Assembly: GCF_010111755.1 (NCBI RefSeq)
Contig: NC_088951.1
Span: forward strand, 372,001 to 436,000
Reading direction: 5' to 3'
From: Nakaseomyces glabratus
Taxonomy: Eukaryota; Ascomycota; Saccharomycetes; Saccharomycetales; Saccharomycetaceae
DNA length: 64,000 bases
This document shows, piece by piece, positions 1 through 10,202 of the stretch. The position numbers were made by a program, and so were the translations under genes. Below the pieces are notes generated by a model. That model did no database searches. It saw only the letters and a program-made list of their open reading frames with translations, and was not told the DNA's origin. The first letter of the stretch is position 1. Each line of letters starts with the position of its first letter.

Positions 1-286
1 CAAAAGATATTGATGAGAAAAAAAAGAAATGAATTTGGAAAAAAATTTTAGTGTGATTGCAACTGCAAGATCACACTGATCACCAAGCATGAACTAAGAA
101 CTTCAGAACCCAATATTTACGGGTGGCCCATTAAGCTTGCGCATTGCCCTTATCTGCTTTCTATGTTTATATTCCGGTTTATACAGGAACGGGTGTGTCC
201 TGTCCTTAGGTATGGTTCTGTGAGAATCGAAAAGTACATGGGATTCCATATACATGTTTTCTTGTTTATGTCAATAAAGAGCAGGT

Positions 287-2326
287 TTATTTACCTTTTA
301 CAAGCTTTTGCCAGCCTTGCGAAGTTTCTTCGAGATCGACTTCTTCAAACTGTTTGGATTTTATATACTGTAAGACTCTGTCTTTGAATGGTGCTTGATC
401 AAAATCTGACATAGTTGGTTGTGGATTTGGTTTATATATTGCATTTGTTGTTAATCGTGTGGTGTACTCAGAAAACATCCTTAGTTTCCTCTTGGCTTCA
501 TTGGTCTTAACCCGCTTGTGAACAGGTGCTATATTCATTGATGTATGCGGTCTCTTCACATGCATGTCTTGCGGTCTTATGGTTTGATTACTGATGTCGT
601 GTACATTTGATGCCCCTAAATCACTCAATCCGGACTTGTGTGTATTATAAGGATATTCAAAAGTATTCTCCTTGTCTTTATCGATAGTGGCTAAGTTCGA
701 GCTGATTGGTTCATGCGGTTCCTCTTTAACTTGCACTACAGTATCTTTTACGTTACTCGCCAATTCTGAGTTATATGGTTTCGGTTTCGTATTTTCTCGC
801 CTAGCATCGTATTCATGCCCCACATGTGTCATTGAGTTTCTGAATGTGTTCTGTTGAGTGTTGACTTGATCGGATGAATTTAAATTATCTTGATTAATTC
901 CATGAGACAATTTTGTCGTATTATCAAAATGAGAGTTTGAACTATCATTGGGCAAATTATGTATCTGACTATTCGAAATTCCAGTTCTGTTTACTTCTGA
1001 GATTGATTTGAAACCCATATTAGTAGAGTCCGCTTCATAAGTGATTCTGGGCTCAGAATTATTTCCGTTCTCCGATTCAATAATGGCTTCAGTTATGTTC
1101 TTACTAGTTGGAGTTAAAATCGGCATGGTTGATTGATCTACAGGTTCATCACAAGATTCGTTATGCTCCAGCATAACTGATGTATTAGCTGCAAATTGTT
1201 TGAATGATGGACTGTTTGTAATGGATACTGTTGGATTAATGTTGAGTTTCTCTCGTAAATATAGTTCAATTATGTTATCCATTTTCTGAATCACTTTGGT
1301 TTCGTCTTTCAGTAATATATCATCCTTTTCAGGCTCAATGTTCACATCAATCAATTGTGGTTCGCTGATAATGTTCACATACCATACATTGGGTTCTAGT
1401 AATTGTAGTCTCCTGTATATTGAGGATAACATTCTATCAAACTCTTTACCAAAAGCTAATTTTCTAGATAATGCCCTGTTATTTACAGATAGAAATTTAT
1501 AGCTTTTCTTTACGTTGACAGCATCTGATTGGGGGATCATAGTTGGCAGAATGAGTTGGATATCTATCTTGTCTGTAATTTCCAGTGATGCGTTCTCGAC
1601 AAAGTTAATATTTGTAGGTTTTCTTAAATTTGCTATCAGAGACAAAAGCCTCGGTCTTGTTAGATTAGGTGCTACTGATAATTGTAATTGTTTTTGAGCT
1701 ATGGAGCCATTTTTATTTAATGAGACCAATTCAAAACTAAACCTTATATTTCTGAAGTTAAGCGCATAGTGGTATAAAATAGTCTTCAAATCCTCTATCG
1801 TTTTCCTGGCTTTACTTGATTGATCAATTTCTCTTGACTTGAACCCTCCCAACAGCTTACGCAGTGTAACAACTGTTCCCGTTGTGGCAGGTGCTTTTCT
1901 GACACTCTTAGGTTTTATAGAGCCATTTTTCTGGATATACCATTTTTCACCAACACTCTCATCCTTACATTTCGTAATTATCTCCAATGTGCCCACTTCA
2001 CAACATAAATTGGCTATTAAAAATAATGCTTCTCCTCTGAAACCCAAGGTACTTATCTTGTCTAAATCGTCAAGGCTGTTTATCTTTGACGTTGTATTGT
2101 TGAGACACATCAGCTTTCTATCTGGCTGTGGCACCCCAGGACCATCATCTCTAACACTAATGTATTCACATCCTCCTGTCTTAGAATCAATTGAAACATA
2201 AATATTCTGGCACCCGGAATCTATACTATTATCAATAAGTTCTCGTACAGCGGCTTTGGGCTCGACTATAAATGAACTGGCAAAAATCTTCCATTTCTCA
2301 TCGGCTATTATTCCCTTAATTGGCAT
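287..2326 (-). CDS. MLH2: MutL-family mismatch repair protein Mlh2
   Basis: A 679-residue MutL homologue, close to the roughly 695 residues of yeast Mlh2. The N-terminal GHKL ATPase module is clear: ELIDNS at 29-34, DDGPG at 60-64 and TLGFRGEA at 93-100. A long Asn/Ser-rich linker follows from about residue 370. I see no DQHAxxE(x)4E endonuclease motif, which fits Mlh2 rather than Pms1. Mlh2 pairs with Mlh1 as an accessory MutL-beta complex that limits gene-conversion tracts in meiosis and contributes modestly to frameshift repair. The assignment over other MutL proteins rests on length and on the neighbours COX12 and RIC1, which follow MLH2 in S. cerevisiae. The start is the first ATG and directly precedes the conserved N terminus. 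Confidence 0.92.
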   Translation of the reverse strand: MPIKGIIADEKWKIFASSFIVEPKAAVRELIDNSIDSGCQNIYVSIDSKTGGCEYISVRDDGPGVPQPDRKLMCLNNTTSKINSLDDLDKISTLGFRGEALFLIANLCCEVGTLEIITKCKDESVGEKWYIQKNGSIKPKSVRKAPATTGTVVTLRKLLGGFKSREIDQSSKARKTIEDLKTILYHYALNFRNIRFSFELVSLNKNGSIAQKQLQLSVAPNLTRPRLLSLIANLRKPTNINFVENASLEITDKIDIQLILPTMIPQSDAVNVKKSYKFLSVNNRALSRKLAFGKEFDRMLSSIYRRLQLLEPNVWYVNIISEPQLIDVNIEPEKDDILLKDETKVIQKMDNIIELYLREKLNINPTVSITNSPSFKQFAANTSVMLEHNESCDEPVDQSTMPILTPTSKNITEAIIESENGNNSEPRITYEADSTNMGFKSISEVNRTGISNSQIHNLPNDSSNSHFDNTTKLSHGINQDNLNSSDQVNTQQNTFRNSMTHVGHEYDARRENTKPKPYNSELASNVKDTVVQVKEEPHEPISSNLATIDKDKENTFEYPYNTHKSGLSDLGASNVHDISNQTIRPQDMHVKRPHTSMNIAPVHKRVKTNEAKRKLRMFSEYTTRLTTNAIYKPNPQPTMSDFDQAPFKDRVLQYIKSKQFEEVDLEETSQGWQKLVKGK

Positions 2327-2788
2327 CTTCCAACTTCCTTAATGAACCTTGTCCAGTCGTTCCTGATTTGATCCAATTATATAACAACTATCACATGTGA
2401 AGAATGCTCGAGGATATTGCAAGAATATTGCAACAGTTAGATAGTGGGATCAATTCCTCTAACACTATCAGATCATATAAACTATGCCTGTTTCTTATGT
2501 TTCTGCTTAGTTAACTTAAACTTTGTTTATTTACAATTTTATATACAGGCCCTTTTCTTGTTCAATAGCTCATCGCTACCTGAAACCTTCGGACGTGCTG
2601 CGTAAAATAAATATCTAGTACCAAAATATAAAATCCTCAAAGGTAACACAAAAAAATAGACATACCTACAATATAATAGCATTGTAATAAATTCTCAGCA
2701 ACGATATTAGTCAACTATAATAATGAATAACACCTATGGTTTCATCATGTTATTAATTGTTTTAATTTAATTTTGGCAAAAAAAATAA
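2327..2788. other. MLH2 upstream region to tRNA-Ala
   Basis: This non-coding stretch of 460 bases holds the MLH2 promoter. A Cbf1/CDEI-type octamer (ATCACATG) lies at 2390-2397 and an exact extended PAC decamer (AGCTCATCGC) at 2567-2576. No ORF or recognisable RNA gene is visible apart from the tRNA at its right end. Confidence 0.6.
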
Positions 2789-2861
2789 TGGACGCAACCG
2801 GAATCGAACCGATGACCTCTTCCTTGCAAGGGAAGCGCGCTACCAACTGCGCCATGTGCCC
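2789..2861 (-). tRNA. tRNA-Ala (anticodon TGC)
   Basis: Read on the minus strand this is a 73-nt cloverleaf beginning GGGCACATGGC and ending GCGTCCA, with the B box GGTTCGATTCC. The anticodon is TGC in the loop CTTGCAA. There is no intron, and the CCA end is not encoded, as usual in eukaryotes. A run of A residues on the plus strand just beyond the 3' end (2778-2785) reads as oligo-T on the transcribed strand and fits a Pol III terminator. Confidence 0.97.
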
Positions 2862-3426
2862 AGATAAACTGTGAAATCTTTTACCGGCAAAGTCAGTACA
2901 TATTGTAGTATTCCCCAGGTCGTTTGTGAACAGCCACCATAACAATGCTATACTTATTGGAACTAATAGTCATCTGGTGTTACTGCCTAGCAATCAACCA
3001 ACTATTATTATTATTAAAATTGTACCAGTTGGTGTGTATTGTTCTTTGTTTGAAAGCATAATCGAAACGAATTCAAGATGACCAACCATGTGCCATCATT
3101 ACTTTAATGAGAATAATATATATTATATTAATATGAATATAAGAATAAAAAATAAGTTAAAAAAGTATGTCAGTGTATGTTTTTGTTTATGTGACCGTAA
3201 TATGCACCAACTACATCCCTATAATTGGAACATTTCCCTTATTAGTCAAGGGAATTTCAATAAAAACACAGAGTTGGTAGTGAAATGAAATGAATAATAT
3301 CAATCTTTTTGATTTGCTTGTTATATTTAGCCAACAACATTCATTTTTTATGTTCATTAGACGAATCATAACTTTTGATAAATAGAATAAAAAGAAGTGG
3401 TATAAAATCAAACTATTACCAATCTT
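2862..3426. other. AT-rich spacer between tRNA-Ala and COX12
   Basis: About 560 bases of strongly AT-rich DNA upstream of the tRNA and downstream of COX12. Two short 66-codon frames cross it, but they are compositionally random. I looked for LTR ends near the tRNA and saw none. Confidence 0.5.
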
Positions 3427-3678
3427 CTATTTGCTCTCTTCTGGACTAATGTCACCGGCAAAGATACCTTTCTCTCTTTGGTCATCCCATTTCTCAACCC
3501 ATTCGACAGGACATAGAGAAGAGTACGTCTTCCAGAACACTTTGCATGGTGCGAAATCTTCACCCTTCAGGTTGATACACTTGTGGTAATCCACATATGC
3601 TTGCCAGCAGTGTCTAGTTTGGTTTTGGTTTGGGAATCTTGGGTCGAAACCAACAGTGTGCAATGGTGAGTCAGACAT
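3427..3678 (-). CDS. COX12: Cytochrome c oxidase subunit VIb (Cox12)
   Basis: An 83-residue protein, the exact length of yeast Cox12. It carries the twin-cysteine pattern of intermembrane-space proteins: C24 and C34 (CX9C) plus C45 and C56 (CX10C). These fold into a disulphide-linked hairpin imported by the Mia40 pathway. Cox12 sits on the intermembrane-space face of complex IV and also helps deliver copper during assembly. There is no cleavable presequence. The gene lies between tRNA-Ala and RIC1; in S. cerevisiae COX12 and RIC1 are direct neighbours in the same orientation. A CCAAT-type site lies about 206 bases upstream. Confidence 0.97.
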   Translation of the reverse strand: MSDSPLHTVGFDPRFPNQNQTRHCWQAYVDYHKCINLKGEDFAPCKVFWKTYSSLCPVEWVEKWDDQREKGIFAGDISPEESK

Positions 3679-4479
3679 TTTCCTTTAGTATGTTTTATAG
3701 TTGTTATTTGGTTTGTTTCCGAAAAGTAATAAACTGCCACCGAAGAAATTAGGCCTGAATGGCAAACTGCAACTTATGTTTTTTCTTTATATAAAAATAA
3801 CACTATATAATATCTTTGCTGCTTTTCCCAAAGTCCAAAGAAGAGTGTGTTCGACCTACTAAGAAGCTAAAATCTTCTGTCTGTCATTGGCTCTCATCGG
3901 AACTACGAAACCACTATCCCCCTTCCTCGAGCCAATTGTATTCCAACTTTTTTGCTTTGTTTGCCCATTATTCCCACTCTACAATAGTAACTTCCCTCTC
4001 ATCACCGAAGAGAAATGTGAAGAAGGGGGTGGGGGAAGCCAACGCAGGATCAGTAACAATCTCTTGTCTACAGAAAGCACCAAGTAAATTCTGTAGATTA
4101 TCATTCCATATCGCAAGGGAATATCGGTATATGAAGTCTTCCTTCTATGGTTTCTGCATAACACAATCTTTTAAAGGGTTTCTCGAACACTATTGGCCGA
4201 AAGTCACGTGTAACTATTAACATTGTTAGTTCTTTCAGTCGTATGCTGCACTGCTGCACCTATCCAATTGTTAATAGATTGCTAATAGCTTGCCAATTAC
4301 CATACCATACATATATTACTTAACCATATATTAATCAAACTAAATGGCATATTAAACAGATGTTATGTCACAGACTTACTTAGGATTACTTTTTTTTTCT
4401 ATGTATTACTGTAATTTCATGATCTTTATATTTTAACAAACGCATTAATTATTTTTTATGTATTGAATGTTTTTAATAA
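3679..4479. other. COX12 promoter and RIC1 3' flank
   Basis: An 800-base spacer with the COX12 promoter at its left. It includes the CCAAT site and, at 4203-4210, a palindromic GTCACGTG Cbf1-type site. A 134-codon plus-strand frame (3816-4220) is open, but its translation has no low-complexity-free domain I recognise and it overlaps the promoter. I regard it as spurious. Confidence 0.5.
3884..3890 (-). promoter_or_regulatory. Hap2/3/4/5-type CCAAT box before COX12
   Basis: The minus strand reads CCAATGA, matching the CCAATNA core bound by the Hap complex that activates respiratory genes. It is about 206 bases upstream of the COX12 ATG, in the right strand context. Functional use is inferred. 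Confidence 0.45.
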
Positions 4480-7461
4480 TCAGCTCTTCAGAATGATCTG
4501 AGTGGCCTTTTCCATTAGGTTTGTATTGTTTTCTTTATCCAAAGCCTTTAACAGTCTTACCAACTGAAGACATAATTCCCACTCTTCTGATGCTTTAATA
4601 GCGTTACTTGAGCTTGCTGAAGACTCTACCAGGTGTTTTAGGACTTTAAACATCAGCTCTTCATCCTTTAACACATCATCCATTGTCGGGTTATGTAGCT
4701 CAACAGGTTTCTCTTCTTGTATGTCACCTAGTACTTCAGTCTCACCGTAATTTAAGAACACTAATAATAAGACCCCAAGCATTTTCGACTCCCTGTTATC
4801 AATACATAATGCCAACAGCTCTCTTGGAGACATGCTTAAATCATCGAATAAAGTTTTCCAGTTCTTCATTTCACTCTTTCTGAGACAATTAGATATAATT
4901 TCTAGCATGTCACTGTATCTTGATATTTTACCATGACCGGTAGGTTTATCATTAAGAAGTTTAATCAGTTCTAATGTTTTTGTGATAGACTCTCCTTCCA
5001 TCAGTTTTATGGAAAGATTCTTCTCCAAGGCAAATTTATAATGCTTTAAGTTTGAAAATTGCCTGCTAATATCGTAAAGATCGTCTCCTCTATCAATCTT
5101 CACCGATATCAGTTTATCTAGGTAACTAGAATTCTTCATAATGAGTTTCGAGAGGTTCTTATTAAACACACAATATAGCGACTGTACTATGGCTGCGTCT
5201 GACGAGATACATATAGGGTAATGCTCTTCATCTAATTTAATAGATAGTATAGGTTTTCGGTCTTCCCAAAGTCCATTGATATCATAAATTGTAAATTTAT
5301 CTTCTTGAACCATATATATATGGTGCTTCACAACATCGACTATCTTTTCAACATTATCAAGTAATTGAGTGGTGTGAATAGTACCATCTGATAATTTTTC
5401 TAATCTGAATAACATGTCAGATGCATATATTATGAAACCATCCTTCCAAGTACTAACCCATTCCAAAGTTCTTGTAGGTAGTGAGTTCGCTATTTCAAGT
5501 GATGAGTATTGATGGATATTAACAATAGTATTTAAACCTGTTAATTGAACCTTGGAAATTACATCAAAAACTACAATAGATGATGAAGTAGAAAGGATAA
5601 TTTCCGCTGTTTTGAAAAACCTGTCTGATGAGGATAGCTCTGAGCTATCCAGCTTTTGATTTTTCATCTTGAGATATTTATATTTGTGATGGGTATTTAC
5701 CCAGAATTTCAATATATCAACATTTTCTGGTATCTCATAAGCCCATATCTCTAGATCTTCTAACTCATAATTTTCAAGTCCCTTCAAAGGTAAGTTATAG
5801 CATTTGACACTAACTGTATCTGAGTTATATTCTTTCAAGTGGCATACTAGATAGTTGTTGGCAATCCAGTGCATATCAATAATGTGTACATCTGTAAATT
5901 GATACCATAGACTAGTTTCTAAATTCTGTATCAATAACGAGTTCTTATTAGATATGTTAATTGCTACCAACTTAAGATTTGAGTTTAATTTGATATGTGA
6001 AATGTTATTGTTCAGTGATTTAGTTGGGAGTTTTAATGATTGTAATTGAATGCGATTTAGTGGCGAATCTCCAGATGAAGAGTAGAATTTGATATCATTG
6101 TTGTTATTAGCAATAGCTGACACCTTTGGGACTCGGAAGTCAAATGTAGATTGTGGAAACTCTTGCCAAAAGTTCCATATTTGATAATATCCTGATTCAC
6201 AGGTTGTGATCAATGTTTTGTCAATATAGACTAACGCCGTGTAATTTAATGTGTCGTTATGAATCTTATTAGAGGAGCTATCATCCTCGGATATTGTTGA
6301 AAAAAGCTTATTACCAAACTTACTACAAATTTCAAGTCTATCATTTTCAGTTATTATGACAAAACATTCATCTGTCAATTTTTCTGCAAGCTTTATACTG
6401 AAATCAAATTTGCGATGGTATGTAAATTGATTCTTTTCTGTACAAAAGAAATTAACTGAATCTTTTGTAGATACAAGCATCCTAGAGCCTATTGAAAATG
6501 CATTAACTAATTCAGAATTGCAATCATGCTCAGTTTTCTCGAGCACTTTTTGTTCATTGAGATCGATTAGATGAATTATCAGTTTTTTAGTTTCTTTATC
6601 CTGAGAGATAACGTAGAGTTTATTATCGCATATACATATCTTCTTTGAATTTGCAATTTCTACCACTTGAGAACTATTAAATTTAAAATCCTGTAGCTTC
6701 AATAATTGAATTTTATCCGCAAAGAGCACTAAAAGATTTTCTTCAAACTTCCCATCATCTTCATCAGAGAATCTCTTGAACCCAATAAAATCAATTATGT
6801 CATACTCAAATTTGAAGACAACTTTCAGCCTCAACTCCAATTTCTTGATCGGTATTTCGTTTGGATCCTCTGATTTCGCCGAAAGAAATTGCAATATACC
6901 TCTATCCTTATTTAAAACATATCCGTTTTGTATCACTTTTGATGATTTGACTTTGTCGAACACTGTTAAAACATCGTCATCTAAGTTTGCATCGTATGCT
7001 GCAGATTCAAATTCGTTAATTTGTGACACCTCGATTATCGGCAAACCATAATCTTTGAATATAGATTCACTAGTTGAATTTCTTAAAACTTGGTAAGCTA
7101 AAACATAATTCTTAGTAGTTGTTGTATAAAAGACTAATTTGCCTTGGTACCATGACATATAAGTTGGTGGTTTGCTATCAGTTACACCAGATACCTTATC
7201 TCTGAATGCAATGGATGGCACAAGCCCCTTATTATCTCCAAATTCTGCTAGAGACTCTGAAGTTCTTTCATGAGCTGCTACTAACGCAAAAGGCTTAAAA
7301 TTGTACACCAATACTCTGGTTTTTGTAATTATAATGACAACATTCGAGTGAGTAAGTGGTATTGTTGCCAAAATATCCAAGTCATCATCAATTTTATCTC
7401 TCTCAGAACACCTAGGTGGTATGCAGAAGTGATTGGGTGGGGATACTGGCCACAATTGCAT
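4480..7461 (-). CDS. RIC1: Ric1, subunit of the Ric1-Rgp1 Ypt6 GEF
   Basis: A 993-residue protein, slightly shorter than the roughly 1056 residues of the yeast protein. The N-terminal two thirds is a degenerate WD/beta-propeller rich in short beta-strand segments. The C-terminal part (about residues 740-993) is the helical RIC1 domain. With Rgp1 it forms the nucleotide-exchange factor that activates the Rab GTPase Ypt6 for endosome-to-Golgi retrograde fusion. The identification relies on overall resemblance, length and position: in S. cerevisiae RIC1 (YLR039C) lies between COX12 and YLR040C in the same orientation, as here. The start ATG is followed by the hydrophilic MQLWPVSPP leader. Codon use is AT-rich like its neighbours. 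Confidence 0.9.
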   Translation of the reverse strand: MQLWPVSPPNHFCIPPRCSERDKIDDDLDILATIPLTHSNVVIIITKTRVLVYNFKPFALVAAHERTSESLAEFGDNKGLVPSIAFRDKVSGVTDSKPPTYMSWYQGKLVFYTTTTKNYVLAYQVLRNSTSESIFKDYGLPIIEVSQINEFESAAYDANLDDDVLTVFDKVKSSKVIQNGYVLNKDRGILQFLSAKSEDPNEIPIKKLELRLKVVFKFEYDIIDFIGFKRFSDEDDGKFEENLLVLFADKIQLLKLQDFKFNSSQVVEIANSKKICICDNKLYVISQDKETKKLIIHLIDLNEQKVLEKTEHDCNSELVNAFSIGSRMLVSTKDSVNFFCTEKNQFTYHRKFDFSIKLAEKLTDECFVIITENDRLEICSKFGNKLFSTISEDDSSSNKIHNDTLNYTALVYIDKTLITTCESGYYQIWNFWQEFPQSTFDFRVPKVSAIANNNNDIKFYSSSGDSPLNRIQLQSLKLPTKSLNNNISHIKLNSNLKLVAINISNKNSLLIQNLETSLWYQFTDVHIIDMHWIANNYLVCHLKEYNSDTVSVKCYNLPLKGLENYELEDLEIWAYEIPENVDILKFWVNTHHKYKYLKMKNQKLDSSELSSSDRFFKTAEIILSTSSSIVVFDVISKVQLTGLNTIVNIHQYSSLEIANSLPTRTLEWVSTWKDGFIIYASDMLFRLEKLSDGTIHTTQLLDNVEKIVDVVKHHIYMVQEDKFTIYDINGLWEDRKPILSIKLDEEHYPICISSDAAIVQSLYCVFNKNLSKLIMKNSSYLDKLISVKIDRGDDLYDISRQFSNLKHYKFALEKNLSIKLMEGESITKTLELIKLLNDKPTGHGKISRYSDMLEIISNCLRKSEMKNWKTLFDDLSMSPRELLALCIDNRESKMLGVLLLVFLNYGETEVLGDIQEEKPVELHNPTMDDVLKDEELMFKVLKHLVESSASSSNAIKASEEWELCLQLVRLLKALDKENNTNLMEKATQIILKS

Positions 7462-7774
7462 TTCTACCTGTTATGTAGTTTGAACAATTTCAACGCTCAA
7501 AATTAGAATATAACACCAAAAGATACCAGGAATTTCACGCACTAATTAACGGTACTAGTGCAATACAATAAGTTTATACCAATCAAATAAGGTCTACCAA
7601 AAGGCTACTAATAGGATCTCCAGAATACTTAAAACCTTCTTACCTTTAACGTTACAAAAGAATATATCAGTTGTTGTTTCCTAATTGAAGCCCTTAAATT
7701 TTCACACAATTTAAAGCTGAGCGATGAGCTGTTCTAGTGAGCTAAAAGAAAGTGGTTGTGAGATTGTCCAGTAA
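7462..7774. other. RIC1 promoter region
   Basis: About 310 bases between the RIC1 start and the end of the next gene. The only strong element is an exact extended PAC decamer, GCGATGAGCT, at 7721-7730. It lies about 260 bases upstream of RIC1, which is not a ribosome-biogenesis gene. Confidence 0.5.
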
Positions 7775-8344
7775 CTATAGAGTTAAAAAGCCTATTAAAT
7801 CAAAAACCATACATAATAATAGTATCCACATGTAATTAGATACCAGGTAAGTGCTGGCTGCCGCTTTTGCTGCCTTGGTTATGTCTTTATTGGACAACGT
7901 AACACTTGAAACTACAGAGGTTAGAAGCGATACAGTAGGTGCGTCTGTGGTAGATGTGTAGAGGTCTAATGTCGGAGTACTTAAGAAATCACCAGGCAAT
8001 ACCATATCAGTAATACCACCCTCAGACAACAAAGATGAGTACCAGGGAAAGACTGTTATGAAGGATTTGAATATCGTAAACGGGAATTGGTTAATGATGT
8101 CTGATTTTAAGTCATATTCATCTACACCGTTTAAGTGGTAGTAGTAATTAGCAACTTCCTGAGGTAATGTATGATGTTCCCTTATCATATAAGAAGTGTA
8201 TTCTGTATATCGTTCATTAAAATCATCTAAAAACGCCAGGAAGAAACTCATGTCAGCATCAGCAGCCATGGACTTTGCATCTTCAACAACAGCAAAAACT
8301 CCTATTGTTAACGTAACTACATTAGCGAATAAAGCATATCTCAT
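7775..8344 (-). CDS. AFB1: Afb1-like secreted GPI protein (YLR040C position)
   Basis: A 189-residue secreted protein. Residues 1-22 form a hydrophobic signal peptide. The segment about 33-115 (FLAFLDDFNERYTEYTSYM onward) resembles the Srp1/Tip1 fold of cell-wall proteins, and a Ser/Thr-rich stretch follows. The C terminus (about 168-189) is a strongly hydrophobic tail of the GPI-attachment type. In S. cerevisiae the gene at this place, between RIC1 and YLR042C, is AFB1, an a-cell-specific alpha-factor barrier protein. Orthology is supported mainly by position and architecture. A CC(A/T)6GG Mcm1-type box lies about 215 bases upstream, which fits an a-specific gene. It could instead be another Tip1-like mannoprotein. 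Confidence 0.7.
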   Translation of the reverse strand: MRYALFANVVTLTIGVFAVVEDAKSMAADADMSFFLAFLDDFNERYTEYTSYMIREHHTLPQEVANYYYHLNGVDEYDLKSDIINQFPFTIFKSFITVFPWYSSLLSEGGITDMVLPGDFLSTPTLDLYTSTTDAPTVSLLTSVVSSVTLSNKDITKAAKAAASTYLVSNYMWILLLCMVFDLIGFLTL

Positions 8345-8937
8345 TTTGGTATGATGATTTATCGCTTTCGCTATATCATTATCATGCTTCTAAAAAGGAA
8401 CTCTATTCAAGTAATTAAAGCGAAACCAATTGGGATTAGACAAGAGTAAGACTTCATTACTGATTACCCATTATATATATTTTAAACCTTTCTTGGTAAC
8501 GCCAAGCCTCAAATGGATGCAACTTGAATCATCATTAAAAGCACCTAATAGTATTTGCCTAATTTGGTCAACAATGAGGTCTAACCTCAATAGTTATTTT
8601 TCAATGAGCTGTATTTTTATTTATACAGTATATTAGTTTACAATGCAGTTATTTATGGGGAATATTACCTTGGAAGTGAGTGTGATGGAGTTCATCTAAT
8701 ACTTTTTTTGTCTATGCAGCTTAATTAACGATAATACTTGACAGTTTCCCTAATTGTCATGTAATAATAAGATTCAGAGTTGATAAAAGATGCGCCTCAT
8801 TTGATAGATATGATCATGCTGATAATTATTGAATTCATTAATAGATATTTGTCTGTGAGAGGAATACATCAAAAGTCACCTGTGATTTAATATCGACAAA
8901 GCATGCAGAAAGTTTGGTAAAAGTTTTGTATGCAGAA
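8345..8937. other. AFB1-like gene promoter and 3' flank of next gene
   Basis: A 590-base AT-rich spacer. It contains an Mcm1-type box at 8558-8567 and otherwise nothing I can name. A 68-codon plus-strand frame here has no signature of a real gene. Confidence 0.5.
8558..8567. promoter_or_regulatory. Mcm1-type CArG box before AFB1-like gene
   Basis: CCTAATTTGG is an exact CC(A/T)6GG box about 215 bases upstream of the AFB1-like ATG. S. cerevisiae a-specific genes carry an Mcm1 box flanked by alpha2 half-sites. I cannot see clear alpha2 half-sites here, so a-specific control is an inference. Confidence 0.4.
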
Positions 8938-9582
8938 TTAAGTCAATAGTGATACAAGAGCCGATAGAAGAATAGAGATTCCTGGCGCTAGTGCAGATCC
9001 AGCACCCTTGTAAGTGCTTCCTCTAGCCAATGACTTGCTGACAGCGCTGATCTGCTTACTGTATTCCGGATCATTAGGCATGCTAGAGGTAGAAGAAGAA
9101 GATGCCGAGGTTACACTAGACTGAGATGTTGTTATGCTTGTAGAGGATGAAGGAACCACCGAGGTTGTAGAAAGAGTAGTTTCTAGTTCTTTTTGTCTAT
9201 CAGAAGAGTATGCTTCTTCTAGCACAACTGAGGTGGCGGCACTTCCAAAAAGGTCATCAGTTCCAGTTGTAGTTTTCTGTAGTGCCGTTTGCAACCCCCC
9301 ACCATTCAAAAATTGCGATAGATCAGAGGACTCATCTCCAGTGTTATATTGAGATTCCGTGTCTGCGGTGTAGCTTGAAATCAAGGAGGAAGGTAAGAAC
9401 AGAACACTACCGCTTACAGCAGCGGAGCCGGCAGTTGCCACATCGCTACCATCATTGTTGTTATTGTTATTGTTCAAGGCGAGCAAACCATTGTTTACGT
9501 TATTCGGACGGTATGGTACATTACCACTTCTTGCTAGAGTTCCTGTGATAAAAAGTAGAATTTGAAAGATGCAAATAAACAT
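8938..9582 (-). CDS. Ser/Thr-rich GPI cell-wall protein (YLR042C-like)
   Basis: A 214-residue protein with a signal peptide at 1-17. A polyasparagine run is near residue 37, followed by a long Ser/Thr-rich body suited to O-mannosylation. The C-terminal hydrophobic tail (about 199-214) follows small residues (KGAG) that could be the GPI omega site. No catalytic domain is visible. It sits where S. cerevisiae has YLR042C, a GPI-anchored wall protein without known function, and orthology is by position and type only. The polyN tract is coded by a GTT/ATT microsatellite at about 9452-9478 (minus strand AAT/AAC). The right flank is a large intergenic gap, so its promoter may be long. Confidence 0.75.
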   Translation of the reverse strand: MFICIFQILLFITGTLARSGNVPYRPNNVNNGLLALNNNNNNNDGSDVATAGSAAVSGSVLFLPSSLISSYTADTESQYNTGDESSDLSQFLNGGGLQTALQKTTTGTDDLFGSAATSVVLEEAYSSDRQKELETTLSTTSVVPSSSTSITTSQSSVTSASSSSTSSMPNDPEYSKQISAVSKSLARGSTYKGAGSALAPGISILLSALVSLLT

Positions 9583-10099
9583 GATCAGATGTTAGTATTT
9601 GGTTGTCTCTACTAACTGAAGAAATACGATCACCTCTGAACAATACGGAGCGACCGATATCAAAAACAGAGTTTGAGGGAGTAAACTTTTAATATTGAAT
9701 ACACTTCAGGAAATGGTTGAAAGTGTGTGGATAGTAGGAATTCAGGAAAATCAATGCTAGCCAACTTGAATATCAGAAGCTTTTATAGGAAATTTTTTTG
9801 AAATCTGCCGATGGAATTGTAACAGCCGCAATAATACAACAATGACAGGAGAAAACTAAAAAAGATAGACAACTATATAAAAATAGAGAAGTCCAGACAA
9901 TATAGTTTTCATACTATGAAGATAAATTTTTGCAAACTACATTGCATGCACCACAAAGATAGAGCTCCAACAATTAGGATTTTGAAGTTTGATTCGAGGA
10001 CATACTCAAAACATAAGATCCCACCGGAACACTAAGGGAAAGAATACTAAAGTACCCTACAATGATGTGCAACAGAAGTCACTGGATCAGTATTTGTTC

Positions 10100-10142
10100 C
10101 TCATCGCCAAAATTTTTTCAAGAAAAATTCTGTGCTATAAAA
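10100..10142 (+). promoter_or_regulatory. PAC, RRPE-like tract and TATA box
   Basis: In order: CTCATCGC (PAC core) at 10100-10107, AAAATTTTTTC (RRPE-like) at 10109-10119 and TATAAAA at 10136-10142. The first ATG downstream is at 10203, preceded by an A-rich leader, a usual yeast promoter geometry. The same PAC/RRPE pair fronts NOP56, PWP1 and MAK5/BMT2 in this window. Confidence 0.5.
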
Positions 10143-10164
10143 GTGGAAGTTGACTTTCCACTTT
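10140..10164. repeat. Short inverted repeat next to TATA
   Basis: AAAGTGGAA (10140-10148) and TTCCACTTT (10156-10164) are perfect 9-base inverted arms around a 7-base spacer, overlapping the end of the TATAAAA element. It could be a dimeric protein-binding site or a 5' leader hairpin. Confidence 0.5.
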
Positions 10165-10202
10165 CAACAGTCTGAAAGGGAAAAAGAAAAAAGATAACTC
10201 TC

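Noticed and set aside
3690..3745. TTTCCGAAA followed by A-rich DNA near 3718, like centromere element CDEIII
   Set aside because: The left part of the consensus does not align, and the sequence where AT-rich CDEII and CDEI should be is the COX12 coding region.
3816..4220. 134-codon plus-strand frame
   Set aside because: It lies in the COX12 promoter, shows no domain or family resemblance, and its composition is like the surrounding spacer.
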